A stretch of 64,000 nt of DNA from Aeromonas fluvialis (GTDB lineage Bacteria > Pseudomonadota > Gammaproteobacteria > Enterobacterales > Aeromonadaceae), in NCBI RefSeq assembly GCF_000819885.1, contig NZ_CDBO01000008.1:28640-92639 (forward strand). Reading direction: 5' to 3'. This document shows positions 46,775 through 55,433 of this stretch, piece after piece; the stretch's first letter is position 1, and every line of letters starts with the position of its first letter. The notes below the pieces were generated by a model, which saw only the letters and a program-made list of their open reading frames with translations, searched no databases and was not told where the DNA came from. The position numbers were made by a program, and so were the translations under genes.

Positions 46775-48196
46775 TTACCCTTCATTGATACTGCTGACCA
46801 AGGGTTGGCGGAACTTCATCAGGAAGGCCACGGTAATGGCCGCCGAGGCAGTCAGACCGATAATGGTGGAGACCCCCATATCCAGCCCGAACCCGATGGG
46901 CGCGTTGGCCAGATAGGTGAACACCACGGCAGTCATGAACATGGCCGGCAGGGTGCAGACCCAGTGCAGCTTGCCCTCTTTGATGAGGTAGGCGGCGGCG
47001 GCCCACAGCATGATGACGGCGGTGGTCTGGTTGGCCCAGCCGAAGTAGCGCCAGATCACCCCGAATTCGGCCTTGGAGATGATAAACCCAAGGATGAACA
47101 TGGGGATGGCGATCAGCAGACGCTTGACCAGTGGCTTCTGGGTCACTTGCAGGAAGTCCGCCACGATCAGGCGAGCACTGCGAAACGCGGTATCGCCGGA
47201 GGTAATGGGCAGGATCACCACGCCGAGAATGGCGAGGATGCCCCCCACGGTGCCGAGCAGGCTGGTGGAGACTTCATGTACCACAGCCGCCGGGCCGCCG
47301 CTGGCCAGGGTGGCGTTGAGCGCTTCGGTGCTGTCGTAGAAGGAGAGACCCAGGGTGCACCAGATAAGGGCGATAATCCCTTCACCGATCATGGCGCCGT
47401 AGAAAATGAAGCGGCCGGATTTTTCGTTCTGCATGCAGCGCGCCATCAGCGGTGACTGGGTGGCGTGGAAGCCGGACACTGCACCACAAGCGATGGTGAT
47501 AAAGAGCAGCGGCCACAGGGGCAACTCGGTCGGGTGCAGGTTGGAAAAATCCATCCCGGTGTTGTAGAAGCCCTTGCCGGAGACGATGAGGCCGATGATG
47601 AGACCGACCGACATGAAGACCAGCAGTGCGCCGAAGATGGGGTAGAAGCGGCCGATGATCTTGTCGATGGGCACTATTGTCGCCAGGATGTAGTAGGCGA
47701 AGATGGCCATGATCCAGTAGACCAGATCGGTGGCGGTCAGGTTGGCCAGCAAACCCGCCGGGCTCAGCACGAACACCACGCCCACCAGCATCAGCAGTAC
47801 CACGGCGAACAGGTTCATAAAGTGTTTTGCCGCGTTGCCCAGATGCTCACCGACCACGGTCGGAACCGAGGCGCCCTTGGCGCGCACCGACAGCATGCCG
47901 GAGAAGTAGTCGTGGACTGCGCCGGCGAAGATGCAGCCAAAGACGATCCAGAGCATGGCGACCGGGCCGTAGAGGGCACCCAGGATGGGGCCGAAGATGG
48001 GGCCGACGCCAGCGATGTTGAGCAGTTGGACCAGATAGACCTTCTTGTCCGACATGGGGACATAGTCAACCCCGTCCGCCATGGTAATGGCGGGGGTTTT
48101 CAGCTCAGGTTTCGGGCCGAATATCCGTTCGATGAACTTGCCATAGATGAAATAGCCGGCGACAAGCAAGCCGACGCAGAGGAAAAACCAGATCAT
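46775..48196 (-). CDS. CstA/BtsT-family pyruvate/peptide transporter
   Basis: 473-residue carrier with about 12 membrane segments. CstA family hallmarks: LLNIAGVGPIFGPILGALYGP, FAGAVHDYFSGMLSVRAKG, CGAVSGFHATQSPLMARCM and ILPITSGDTAFRSARLI (each read in parts). It is shorter than E. coli CstA/BtsT (~700 residues), matching the compact branch of the family. E. coli BtsT is a high-affinity pyruvate/H+ symporter under BtsSR control. Here the btsSR-like pair lies immediately upstream on the same strand, so pyruvate uptake is the best inference. AGGAGCG precedes the ATG, and a near-perfect CRP site lies about 120 bp upstream. Confidence 0.88.
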   Translation of the reverse strand: MIWFFLCVGLLVAGYFIYGKFIERIFGPKPELKTPAITMADGVDYVPMSDKKVYLVQLLNIAGVGPIFGPILGALYGPVAMLWIVFGCIFAGAVHDYFSGMLSVRAKGASVPTVVGEHLGNAAKHFMNLFAVVLLMLVGVVFVLSPAGLLANLTATDLVYWIMAIFAYYILATIVPIDKIIGRFYPIFGALLVFMSVGLIIGLIVSGKGFYNTGMDFSNLHPTELPLWPLLFITIACGAVSGFHATQSPLMARCMQNEKSGRFIFYGAMIGEGIIALIWCTLGLSFYDSTEALNATLASGGPAAVVHEVSTSLLGTVGGILAILGVVILPITSGDTAFRSARLIVADFLQVTQKPLVKRLLIAIPMFILGFIISKAEFGVIWRYFGWANQTTAVIMLWAAAAYLIKEGKLHWVCTLPAMFMTAVVFTYLANAPIGFGLDMGVSTIIGLTASAAITVAFLMKFRQPLVSSINEG

Positions 48197-48311
48197 TGTT
48201 ACGCTCCTGCATTGTTATTTTTTAGTGTGCAGAGCGAGTCTAAAACGGTTGCTCCTGTCTGGCAGGTGAAACTACCCGAGCGGCGTTGTGGCGCGCCGAG
48301 CGGTCGGCGGT

Positions 48312-48327
48312 TGTGATCAGGCGCACA
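48312..48327. promoter_or_regulatory. CRP site upstream of the CstA-family gene
   Basis: TGTGA-N6-GCACA matches the consensus TGTGA-N6-TCACA at 9 of 10 positions. It lies in the 139-bp gap between btsR and the carrier gene. cAMP-CRP control of pyruvate carriers is known in E. coli. Confidence 0.65.
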
Positions 48328-48335
48328 CTCTTGGC

Positions 48336-49040
48336 TCAGTCCAGCCCCAGTTGATCTTTCAGTTCTTTGAGGTAACGGCGGCTGACCGGCACCCGGGCGC
48401 CGCTCGGGGTGACAATCTCCGCCAGCTGGTTATCCAGCAGCCGGATCTCGAAGATGGCGTTGGGGGAGACCAGATACTGGCGGTGGCAACGTAGCAGCAG
48501 GCTCTTCTCCTCCAGGGATTTGAGGGTGAGCTGGGTGTGGAACAGCTCGCCCTGACAAGCCACATGGACGCCACCGAGATCGGAGAAGGCATACTCCACC
48601 TGCGTGATGGGCAGCAGCCTGACCCGATTGTGCAGATGGCCCGGAATGTGTGTGATGGCGGGGGCCAGCCGCTCGATGGGCTGCGGCGAGATATCCTGCT
48701 TGAGGCGAGCGAGGGTCTTGGCCAGCCGGGCGGGTTCCACCGGCTTGAGCAGGTAGTCGAAGGCGTTCTCTTCGAAGGCCTGAATGGCGTACTCGTCAAA
48801 GGCGGTGACAAAGACAATGCGGGGCAGAGGGTCGAGCATGGCGACCAGCTCCATGCCGCTTAGCTTGGGCATCTGGATATCGAGGAACACCACATCGGGC
48901 TTGAGGCGCTGAATAAGCAGCAGCGCTTCGATGGCATTGGCCGCTTCCCCCACCATCTCGATGGTAGGATCGCAGGCCAGCAGCTGCTTCAGCTCTTCGC
49001 GGGCGTAGTGCTCGTCATCGACAATCAGGGTGCGGATCAT
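48336..49040 (-). CDS. btsR: LytTR-type response regulator BtsR (YehT-like)
   Basis: 234 residues. Receiver domain 1-120: acidic pair DDE at 8-10, phospho-acceptor Asp54 in VFLDIQMPKLSG, then VFVTAFDEYAIQAFE and the Lys in YLLKPV. The LytTR DNA-binding domain (about 130-234) has ITQVEYAFSDLGGVHVAC, LLLRCHRQYLVSPNAI and PVSRRYLKELKDQLGL. The start ATG overlaps the kinase stop by 4 bp. YehT/BtsR is preferred over YpdB because the neighbouring carrier is of the CstA/BtsT family; sequence alone does not separate them firmly. Confidence 0.85.
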   Translation of the reverse strand: MIRTLIVDDEHYAREELKQLLACDPTIEMVGEAANAIEALLLIQRLKPDVVFLDIQMPKLSGMELVAMLDPLPRIVFVTAFDEYAIQAFEENAFDYLLKPVEPARLAKTLARLKQDISPQPIERLAPAITHIPGHLHNRVRLLPITQVEYAFSDLGGVHVACQGELFHTQLTLKSLEEKSLLLRCHRQYLVSPNAIFEIRLLDNQLAEIVTPSGARVPVSRRYLKELKDQLGLD

Positions 49041-50707
49041 GGCTGCTCCTTGGGGATGGTGAACGACACCCGGGTCCACTGTTCGGGCTCGCACGCAATG
49101 GTCACGCCGTAGCGCTCGCCAAAGGCGTTTTTAAGCAGCCGGTCGACGATGGTCATACCCAAACCGTCACCGGCAGGGCGCGCTTGCCAGGCACCGGCAT
49201 TGTCCTCCACATGGATGGTGACGCAGGCGGGCTGCTCCTCGGTATAGAGGCGTATGCACCCCTGCTCAAGCATGGTCGAGATGCCGTGCTTGATGGCATT
49301 TTCGATCAGCGGCTGCAGGGTGAAGCTGGGCAGCCGCAGGTTGGCAAGGTGGCTGGGTATCTCGTTTATCACCGTCAGCCGATCGCCAAAGCGGGCCAGC
49401 TCGATCTCCAGATAGGATTGGCAGTGCTCCTGCTCCTCTTGCAGGGTGGCTAGGCCGCTCTGGCGCTTGAGATTTTTGCGAAAAAACAGCGACAGGTGCA
49501 GCAGCAGATCCCGCGCCTTGTCCGGATCGCGCCGGGTGATGGCACTGATGGTGTTGAGGGTGTTGAACAGGAAGTGGGGATTGATCTGGGCCTGGATCAG
49601 CTTGAGTTCGGACTGCACCAGCAGCCGCTGATGCTGCTCCAGCCGACCGGCCAGCAGCTGCTGTGATAGCAGGTTGGCAATGCCTTCTCCCAGGGTGTGG
49701 TTGATCTTGAGAAACAACCGCTTCTTCGGCTCGTAGAGCTTGATGGTGCCGATCACCCCCTTGTCTCCCTGCAGCGGGATCACCAGCACCGAGCCCAGCT
49801 GGCAAGTGGGGGAGAGGCTGCAGCGATAGGGCTGGCTGTTGCCGTCGGCAAACAGCACCTTGTTCTGGGCGATGGCCTGCATGGTGATGGCTGACGCGAT
49901 GGGGGTGCCCGGCAGATGGTGATCTTCGCCGATGCCGATAAAGGCGAGGATCTGCTCGGTGTCCGTGATGGCGACCGCTCCCACGCCTGTCTCCTCCTGA
50001 ATGATGCGGGCAATCTTGTTGCTCGCCTGTGGCGTAAAGCCCTGGCTCATGATCCCCACGGTGCGATTGGCGATGTTGAGCGCCTTGGCGGAGAAGACCC
50101 GGGAGAACTTCTCATACATCTGCTGCTGGTCGCGGATCATGCTGATAAAGAGCGCCGCGCCGCAGGAGTTGGCCAAAATCATCGGGGCGGCGATGGTGCG
50201 AACCAGTAGCAACGCCTTGTCGAAGGGGGCGGCCACCAGCAGGATGATCACCATCTGCATGATTTCGGCGTAGAGGGTGGTGAAGAAGGCGATGCGCGGT
50301 TCAAACAGGGCATCGGTGCGCCCCGAGCGCATCAGTCGCCAGTGCACAATGCCCCCGAGCAGCCCCTCGCAAGTGGTGGAGATGGCGCAGGCGAGATCGG
50401 TAAATCCCCCCAGCGTATAGCGGTGCAGGCCGCCGGTCAGCCCCACCAAAAAGCCCACCAGCGGTCCCCCCAATAATCCCCCCAAGACGGCACCGACCGC
50501 CCGGGTGTTGGCGATGGCATCGTCGATATCGAGGCCCACATAGGTGCCGAGGATACAAAAGCTGGAAAAGATGATGTATATCAGTACCTTGTGAGGAAGC
50601 CTCACAGAATAGTTGGCAAGCGGGCGCAGCAGCGGACTTTTCGAGAAGAGATAAGCAATCACCAGGCTGACGCTCATCTGCTGTAACAAAGAGAGAACCA
50701 ACTGCAT
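49037..50707 (-). CDS. btsS: LytS-type sensor histidine kinase BtsS (YehU-like)
   Basis: 556 residues. The 5TM LytS sensor domain (about 1-190) contains NTRAVGAVLGGLLGGPLVGF and GLHRYTLGGFTDLACAISTT. A GAF domain (about 225-345) comes next, then the His_kinase domain with INPHFLFNTLNTISAI (phosphorylated His) and an HATPase domain with LQPLIENAIKHGI and GDGLGMTIVDRLL. E. coli BtsS binds external pyruvate through its membrane domain. It is translationally coupled to btsR. The 353-bp region upstream contains the structured RNA candidate on the opposite strand. Confidence 0.87.
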   Translation of the reverse strand: MQLVLSLLQQMSVSLVIAYLFSKSPLLRPLANYSVRLPHKVLIYIIFSSFCILGTYVGLDIDDAIANTRAVGAVLGGLLGGPLVGFLVGLTGGLHRYTLGGFTDLACAISTTCEGLLGGIVHWRLMRSGRTDALFEPRIAFFTTLYAEIMQMVIILLVAAPFDKALLLVRTIAAPMILANSCGAALFISMIRDQQQMYEKFSRVFSAKALNIANRTVGIMSQGFTPQASNKIARIIQEETGVGAVAITDTEQILAFIGIGEDHHLPGTPIASAITMQAIAQNKVLFADGNSQPYRCSLSPTCQLGSVLVIPLQGDKGVIGTIKLYEPKKRLFLKINHTLGEGIANLLSQQLLAGRLEQHQRLLVQSELKLIQAQINPHFLFNTLNTISAITRRDPDKARDLLLHLSLFFRKNLKRQSGLATLQEEQEHCQSYLEIELARFGDRLTVINEIPSHLANLRLPSFTLQPLIENAIKHGISTMLEQGCIRLYTEEQPACVTIHVEDNAGAWQARPAGDGLGMTIVDRLLKNAFGERYGVTIACEPEQWTRVSFTIPKEQP

Positions 50708-50894
50708 AAAAAACGCGCCTCATCAGCCAGCCTGCAAAACAACCAGCCCGTGCATAAGTGTGATCAGGATCTTGTTCTGTTGGCCCTGCGGGTCGCAACG
50801 GACTGTCAGTTTGCCAGAACAACTGGATAAAACCACATTAAATCAGCATGTTAAATTGATATTTGTGTAAGAGGCAGCAGATTGCTATTGATGG

Positions 50895-50972
50895 ATAGAG
50901 CATGAATGTATCCGCCGGATACGCCACATGGAAGTGGCATGCTCCGCCCGGCCCCCTGGCTGGGCGTTTTTT
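50895..50972 (+). ncRNA. Candidate small structured RNA: three-way junction followed by terminator
   Basis: On the plus strand, a closing stem GAGCAT (50898-50903) / ATGCTC (50939-50944) encloses two perfect hairpins. These are GTATCC-gcc-GGATAC (50908-50922) and GCCAC-atggaa-GTGGC (50923-50938). The second hairpin abuts both the first hairpin and the closing stem with no unpaired base. An intrinsic terminator (CGCCCGGCC / GGCTGGGCG, 50945-50966, then six T) follows at once. No plus-strand gene is nearby. I cannot match it to a known RNA family and see no firm promoter, so it could also be a leader remnant or an intergenic palindrome unit. Confidence 0.4.
50945..50972 (+). terminator. Intrinsic terminator ending the structured RNA
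   Basis: Stem CGCCCGGCC / GGCTGGGCG (one G-U pair) with a CCCT loop and six T. It terminates plus-strand transcription, although no annotated plus-strand gene precedes it. Confidence 0.8.
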
Positions 50973-51060
50973 ATACACGTTCAGATGGCAACCGGCTGGT
51001 GGGGGTTCGAGCAATTATTCCGGTTTGTCCAATGAGTTATCCCCAGCTTCTGGGGATAAC

Positions 51061-52296
51061 TCAGAATGCAAAGTAGTAGCAGAAACGGCGGGTCAGATTG
51101 AAGAATTGCCGCTGTCCCTCATCCAGATCTTCCTGTTTGATAGCGGAGCTGATGGTGCGTTCATCTTCCCGCAGATCGATCATGGCGACCGCTTCCGGAC
51201 GCTGGGCCTTGATATAGGGCAGGATCTTTGGTTTGAGGGGCATGGTGGGCTCGGTAGAGAGCACCAGCGCAATGCTCTCATCGGAGAGTTTGACCAGAGA
51301 GCCAGGCGGGTAGACCCCCAGCACCTTGACCAGCAAGTTGACCAGATTCTGGTCGAACTTCTTCTGGGATAACTTGTAGAGCTGGCTGATGGCTTGACTC
51401 GGAGCCACCGGAGTGCCGCTGTTGCGGGGATGGAGCAGCTCGTCGTAGAAGTCGACCAGCCCGATCAACCGCGCCAGCGGCGGGATCTCGCCCCCCTTGA
51501 TCCCCAGTGGGTAACCGCTGCCGTCGAGTCGTTCATGGTGCAGATGGGCGACCTGACGGATTTTCGGTTCAAAGGCATTGAGCTGGGTCAGCATCTCCAG
51601 CCCGTACTGGGGGTGCATATTGAGGAAGTTCAGCTCGGCTTTGCTGAGTTCCCCGCGCTTTTGGGTGATCTGGCTCGGAATTTTCAGTTCGCCGATGTCG
51701 TGGATAAGTCCTGCAAGTCCCGTCTCCTCCAGTTCGATGGGATTCATCCCCAATTCGCGCGCCATCAGCATGGCAATGAAAGCCACGTTAAGGCTGTGTT
51801 GCAGCAGGATATCGGTGTGGGCGCTGCGAATAAGGTGCAGCCCGAGAGGCCCTTCATGCTGACTGAGGGTGAAGGCGGCATTACGGACGATCTGGGCGGT
51901 GTTGGCCAGCCCCTCATCCGGTTTGAGGTTCAGAGCCCCCAACGCATCGCGCAGCTCGCTCATGGACTGGCCAAAAGCTTTATCGGCGGCGCGCATGGAG
52001 CGGCGAAAGGCTTTTTCGTCAAAACGCGGGGAGGCGGCATCCATCAGGGTTTCCAGTTCATCGAGATCGGGGCCGACATCGGGAATATCGCCACGCAGTA
52101 GTGGCTCGATAGGCAGATCGCTCTTGTCGGGGTCGACCATCAGCAGGGTGAGATCAAGATGACGGAGAATGTCGAGTTGCTGCTGATCCTTGATCTTGAA
52201 AGTATTGAACATAAACGGGTGGTTAGCCCATCCGGTGGGGAGATGGATATAGTGGCCTACCCGCAATTGTTCTATGGAGGCTTGGATCAGTGCCAT
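51061..52296 (-). CDS. HD-GYP domain protein, probable cyclic di-GMP phosphodiesterase
   Basis: 411 residues. N-terminal DUF3391-like domain (about 1-130: IEQLRVGHYIHLPTGW, FKIKDQQQLDILRHL). The HD-GYP domain runs from about 155 to 330, with His167, LIHDIGELKIP (His199-Asp200) and HHERLDGSGYP at 253-263, the complete catalytic signature. It should hydrolyse c-di-GMP in the cytosol and thereby affect motility or biofilm choice. No receiver domain is present, so the signal probably enters through the N-terminal domain. Single gene, divergent from eptA. Confidence 0.9.
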   Translation of the reverse strand: MALIQASIEQLRVGHYIHLPTGWANHPFMFNTFKIKDQQQLDILRHLDLTLLMVDPDKSDLPIEPLLRGDIPDVGPDLDELETLMDAASPRFDEKAFRRSMRAADKAFGQSMSELRDALGALNLKPDEGLANTAQIVRNAAFTLSQHEGPLGLHLIRSAHTDILLQHSLNVAFIAMLMARELGMNPIELEETGLAGLIHDIGELKIPSQITQKRGELSKAELNFLNMHPQYGLEMLTQLNAFEPKIRQVAHLHHERLDGSGYPLGIKGGEIPPLARLIGLVDFYDELLHPRNSGTPVAPSQAISQLYKLSQKKFDQNLVNLLVKVLGVYPPGSLVKLSDESIALVLSTEPTMPLKPKILPYIKAQRPEAVAMIDLREDERTISSAIKQEDLDEGQRQFFNLTRRFCYYFAF

Positions 52297-52428
52297 CGGT
52301 TAACCTGCATTTCGTGAATGCCTACACAACAAGCTAGCAAAATCCGATGGATAGACAACTAAAAATCCATTTCGGGGGAGCGGGGCACCCCTTGCTGTGA
52401 TGGGGCGCACGAGCGCTGTGCTTCTCCT

Positions 52429-52445
52429 TTTAATTCGCGCTTAAG
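52429..52445. promoter_or_regulatory. PmrA (BasR) box upstream of eptA
   Basis: TTTAAT-N5-CTTAAG fits the PmrA direct-repeat consensus YTTAAK-N5-YTTAAK at every position. A degenerate third repeat, CTTCCT, follows after another 5 bp. The box is 81 bp upstream of the eptA start. PmrAB-controlled eptA expression is well established in enterics. Confidence 0.65.
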
Positions 52446-52526
52446 ATTTACTTCCTACGCTGGCCCCGTCGTTTTTGTTGGCTTGACCGGCCCTCTGCAC
52501 TGTTGGCCTGTATGTAGGAGTTGTTT

Positions 52527-54143
52527 ATGCGTGTAACCCTCGGTGTACTGCAGACCAATCTGTTACTGGTGCTCTTTTTCGCCCTGGTACTGAACTGGCC
52601 AATCTTTTTGCATTTCTATACGGCGCTCAGCGCCCTGACTCATGTCAAAGCCGGATTTGCCATCTCGATCCCGCTGGTGCTGGTTGCGGCGCTCAATGCC
52701 GTGTTTATTCCCTTCACGTTCCGGTTTGTGCTCAAGCCCTTTTTTACCGTGCTTATTCTGACTGGCTCCATCGTCAGCTACGCCATGCTCAAATACGGTG
52801 TCATCTTCGATGCAGGCATGATCCAGAACATAGTGGAGACCAACAGTGGTGAGGCGTGGGCCTATTTGAATGGCTCGGTTGCGCTCTGGTTTCTGCTGAC
52901 CGGGCTGCTGCCTGTTCTGGTGCTCTGGTCACTGCGGATCCGCTATCCGGCTCGCTGGTATCAGGGGTTGGCGTTGCGGGCTGGTGCACTGGCTATCTCT
53001 CTGCTGTTTATCGGGGGAGTGGCGGCACTTTACTATCAGGATTACGCCTCGGTCGGGCGCAACAACAAATCGCTGGCCAAAGAGATTGTGCCTGCCAACT
53101 ATGTGCTCGGCCTCTACAAATATGGGCGGGATGTGCTGTTTGCCACGCCGATCCCCTACCAGCACTTGGGGACCGATGCCAGGGTGGTGGCCCGGGGTAG
53201 CAAGCCGACCCTGATGTTCCTGGTGGTGGGGGAGACGGCCCGCAGCCAGAACTACTCCCTTAACGGGTATGGCAAGGCGACCAACAGCTTCACATCGAAA
53301 GAGGAGGGGGTGGTGTCGTTCAAGGATGTGCGCTCCTGCGGTACGGCCACCGCCGTGTCGGTGCCCTGCATGTTCTCCAACCTCACACGCCGTGGCTACG
53401 ATGACCAGCTTGCCAGCTCCCGTGACGGCCTGCTTGATGTGCTGCAACATGCCGGAGTCTCGGTGTTGTGGAAAGAGAACGATGGCGGTTGCAAAGGGGT
53501 GTGCCGCCATGTGCCGACCATCGAGATCCTTCCCAAATCCTATCCGACGCTCTGTCAGGGAGAGTCCTGCTATGACGAGGTGTTGCTGGAGGGGCTGGAT
53601 CAGCAGATTGCCGCCATGAAGGGCAACAAGCTGGTGGCTTTTCACCTGATGGGCAGCCATGGCCCGACCTATTTCCGTCGTTATCCTGCCAGCGAACGTG
53701 TCTTTATGCCGGACTGCCCGCGCAGCGACATCGAAAACTGCAGCAATGAAGAGCTGGTCAACACCTATGACAACACCATCCGCTACACCGACAAGGTGGT
53801 GGGGCTGCTGATAGACAAGCTCAAGTCGCTGGAGAGCCAGTACGATGTGGGACTGGTCTATCTCTCCGATCACGGCGAATCCCTTGGGGCCATGGGGCTC
53901 TATCTGCACGGCACGCCTTACAAGTTTGCGCCGGATGATCAGACCCGGGTGCCGCTGATGACCTGGTTCTCACCCCAGTTGCAGGCCGATCGCCAGCTGG
54001 ATATGGGTTGCCTGGCGGCGGAGGCGAGCAGTCAGCGCTTCTCCCATGACAATCTGTTCCATTCCATGCTGGGGATCATGGATGTGCAGACCCGTGTTTA
54101 CGACAACAAGCTGGATCTGTTCAAGCCATGTCGGGCGGGCTAA
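52527..54143 (+). CDS. eptA: Lipid A phosphoethanolamine transferase EptA, MCR-3-like
   Basis: 538 residues. Five N-terminal transmembrane helices (within 1-170) precede a periplasmic sulfatase-fold domain. The catalytic set is complete: GETAR with Glu236, CGTATAVSVPC with Thr275 as nucleophile (the equivalent of MCR-1 Thr285) and SDHGES with Asp448/His449. Cys pairs 271/281, 322/326, 343/348 and 397/405 match the disulfides of the family. Long stretches (YYQDYASVGRNN, PTLMFLVVGETAR, LYLHGTPYKFAPDDQTRVP) are shared with plasmid MCR-3. It transfers phosphoethanolamine from PE to lipid A at the outer face of the inner membrane, which lowers polymyxin binding. TAGGAG precedes the ATG. No dgkA or insertion sequence is adjacent. 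Confidence 0.93.
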   Translation: MRVTLGVLQTNLLLVLFFALVLNWPIFLHFYTALSALTHVKAGFAISIPLVLVAALNAVFIPFTFRFVLKPFFTVLILTGSIVSYAMLKYGVIFDAGMIQNIVETNSGEAWAYLNGSVALWFLLTGLLPVLVLWSLRIRYPARWYQGLALRAGALAISLLFIGGVAALYYQDYASVGRNNKSLAKEIVPANYVLGLYKYGRDVLFATPIPYQHLGTDARVVARGSKPTLMFLVVGETARSQNYSLNGYGKATNSFTSKEEGVVSFKDVRSCGTATAVSVPCMFSNLTRRGYDDQLASSRDGLLDVLQHAGVSVLWKENDGGCKGVCRHVPTIEILPKSYPTLCQGESCYDEVLLEGLDQQIAAMKGNKLVAFHLMGSHGPTYFRRYPASERVFMPDCPRSDIENCSNEELVNTYDNTIRYTDKVVGLLIDKLKSLESQYDVGLVYLSDHGESLGAMGLYLHGTPYKFAPDDQTRVPLMTWFSPQLQADRQLDMGCLAAEASSQRFSHDNLFHSMLGIMDVQTRVYDNKLDLFKPCRAG

Positions 54144-54166
54144 ACCGCCAGCAAGCACACAATAGA

Positions 54167-54195
54167 AAACGGCAGCCAGTGGCTGCCGTTTTGTT
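54167..54195 (+). terminator. Terminator between eptA and nagC
   Basis: Perfect stem AAAACGGCAGCC / GGCTGCCGTTTT with a 3-nt loop, followed by GTT. Usable by both converging genes. Confidence 0.88.
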
Positions 54196-54214
54196 ATCTC
54201 GCAAGATCAGAGCC

Positions 54215-55429
54215 TCACTTCTGCTCCATGATGATCTGCAGCAGATCCCCTTCCAGCAGGGCGCGCTTGACCAGCGCAAAGCCGCCGATGGTGGGCTGGT
54301 TCTGGAAGCGGGCCTTCACGATGGGCAGGCCACGATGGAAGCTCGGCAGGGATTGATGCTCAACGCAGCGACGGATGGCCGGGAACAGGAGCTCGTCGGC
54401 GGCGGTGATTTCACCCGCGATCAGCACTTTTTGCGGGTTGAACAGGTTGACCATGATGGCCACCGCGCGTCCCAGATGCTCACCCACGTTTTCGATCACG
54501 CTGCGGGCCAGTTCGTCCCCCGCCAGTGCCGCCTTGCACACCTCCTGAATGGTGATGTGTTTCTCCTGCAGCACGCTCTGGTGACCGCGGCTGATGAGCT
54601 CCTTCACCTTGTCGATGATCGCTTCGTTGGAGGCGATGGTCTCGAGGCAGCCGAAGTTGCCGCAGTGACAGCGCTTGCCGAGCGGCTCGACCTGGATATG
54701 GCCGATCTCGCCGACGTTGCGGTTCTGGCCGAGAAACACCAGTCCCTTGGTGATGATCCCCGAGCCCGTCCCCTGGTGGACACTCACCAGAATGGAGTCC
54801 ATGCAGTCGCGGGACTCGCCAAAGAAGTGCTCGGCTAAGGCCAGGGTGCGGGTGTCGTTGCCCAGATAGCAGGGCAGGTTGAAGTGGTTTTCCAGCAGCC
54901 TCGCCAGCCCCAGATTGCGGATCTGGTACTTGGGGGTGTAGATGACCATGCCGGATTCGGGATTGACCAGACCCGGCATGGTTAGCGCGATGCTGATGAG
55001 GTTGCGGCTGCGTTCGCTGTTGGCATCAATAAAAGCGCCTATCTCCCGCAGCAGCATGTCGACCACGGGTTGCTGGTCGATCTCGGTTACCTGGGTGATG
55101 TGTTGGTCGAGCTCCTTGCCATCGAGATCATAGAGACTCAGGTGCAGGTAGCCGCGGCCCAGCTTGGCAGAGACAAACTGAAAGCGTTGTTTGATGGTGG
55201 TCAACGAGATGGCCCGCCGTCCGCCGGTTGAGGCTTGCGGTGAGGTCTCCTTGATCAGGCCATGCTCGATCAGTTGCCGGGTGATCTTGGTCACGCTGGC
55301 CGGGGCCAGCTGACTCAACTCGGCAATTTTGACCCGGGAGATGGGGCCTTGCAGGTCAATGAGTCGATACACGACAGCACTGTTGACCTGCTTGATAAGA
55401 TCTACGTTTGCTATTTGTCCGCCAGTCAT
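54215..55429 (-). CDS. nagC: ROK-family GlcNAc repressor NagC
   Basis: 404 residues, near the E. coli length. N-terminal helix-turn-helix (about 28-60: KIAELSQLAPASVTKITRQLIEHG), then the ROK ATP/sugar domain with SVHQGTGSGIITKG, NVGEIGHIQVEPLG and the zinc motif CHCGNFGCLET. It represses nagB and nagE until N-acetylglucosamine-6-phosphate binds. Mlc is the other close ROK candidate, but the position directly after nagA on the same strand (5-bp gap) identifies it as NagC. It belongs to the nagBAC operon. Confidence 0.93.
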   Translation of the reverse strand: MTGGQIANVDLIKQVNSAVVYRLIDLQGPISRVKIAELSQLAPASVTKITRQLIEHGLIKETSPQASTGGRRAISLTTIKQRFQFVSAKLGRGYLHLSLYDLDGKELDQHITQVTEIDQQPVVDMLLREIGAFIDANSERSRNLISIALTMPGLVNPESGMVIYTPKYQIRNLGLARLLENHFNLPCYLGNDTRTLALAEHFFGESRDCMDSILVSVHQGTGSGIITKGLVFLGQNRNVGEIGHIQVEPLGKRCHCGNFGCLETIASNEAIIDKVKELISRGHQSVLQEKHITIQEVCKAALAGDELARSVIENVGEHLGRAVAIMVNLFNPQKVLIAGEITAADELLFPAIRRCVEHQSLPSFHRGLPIVKARFQNQPTIGGFALVKRALLEGDLLQIIMEQK

Positions 55430-55433
55430 GATG

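Noticed and set aside
48197..48335. BtsR target ACC-N13-ACC ahead of the CstA-family gene
   Set aside because: ACC triplets on the coding strand are present but spaced by 15 or other distances, not 13; I cannot support a BtsR site.
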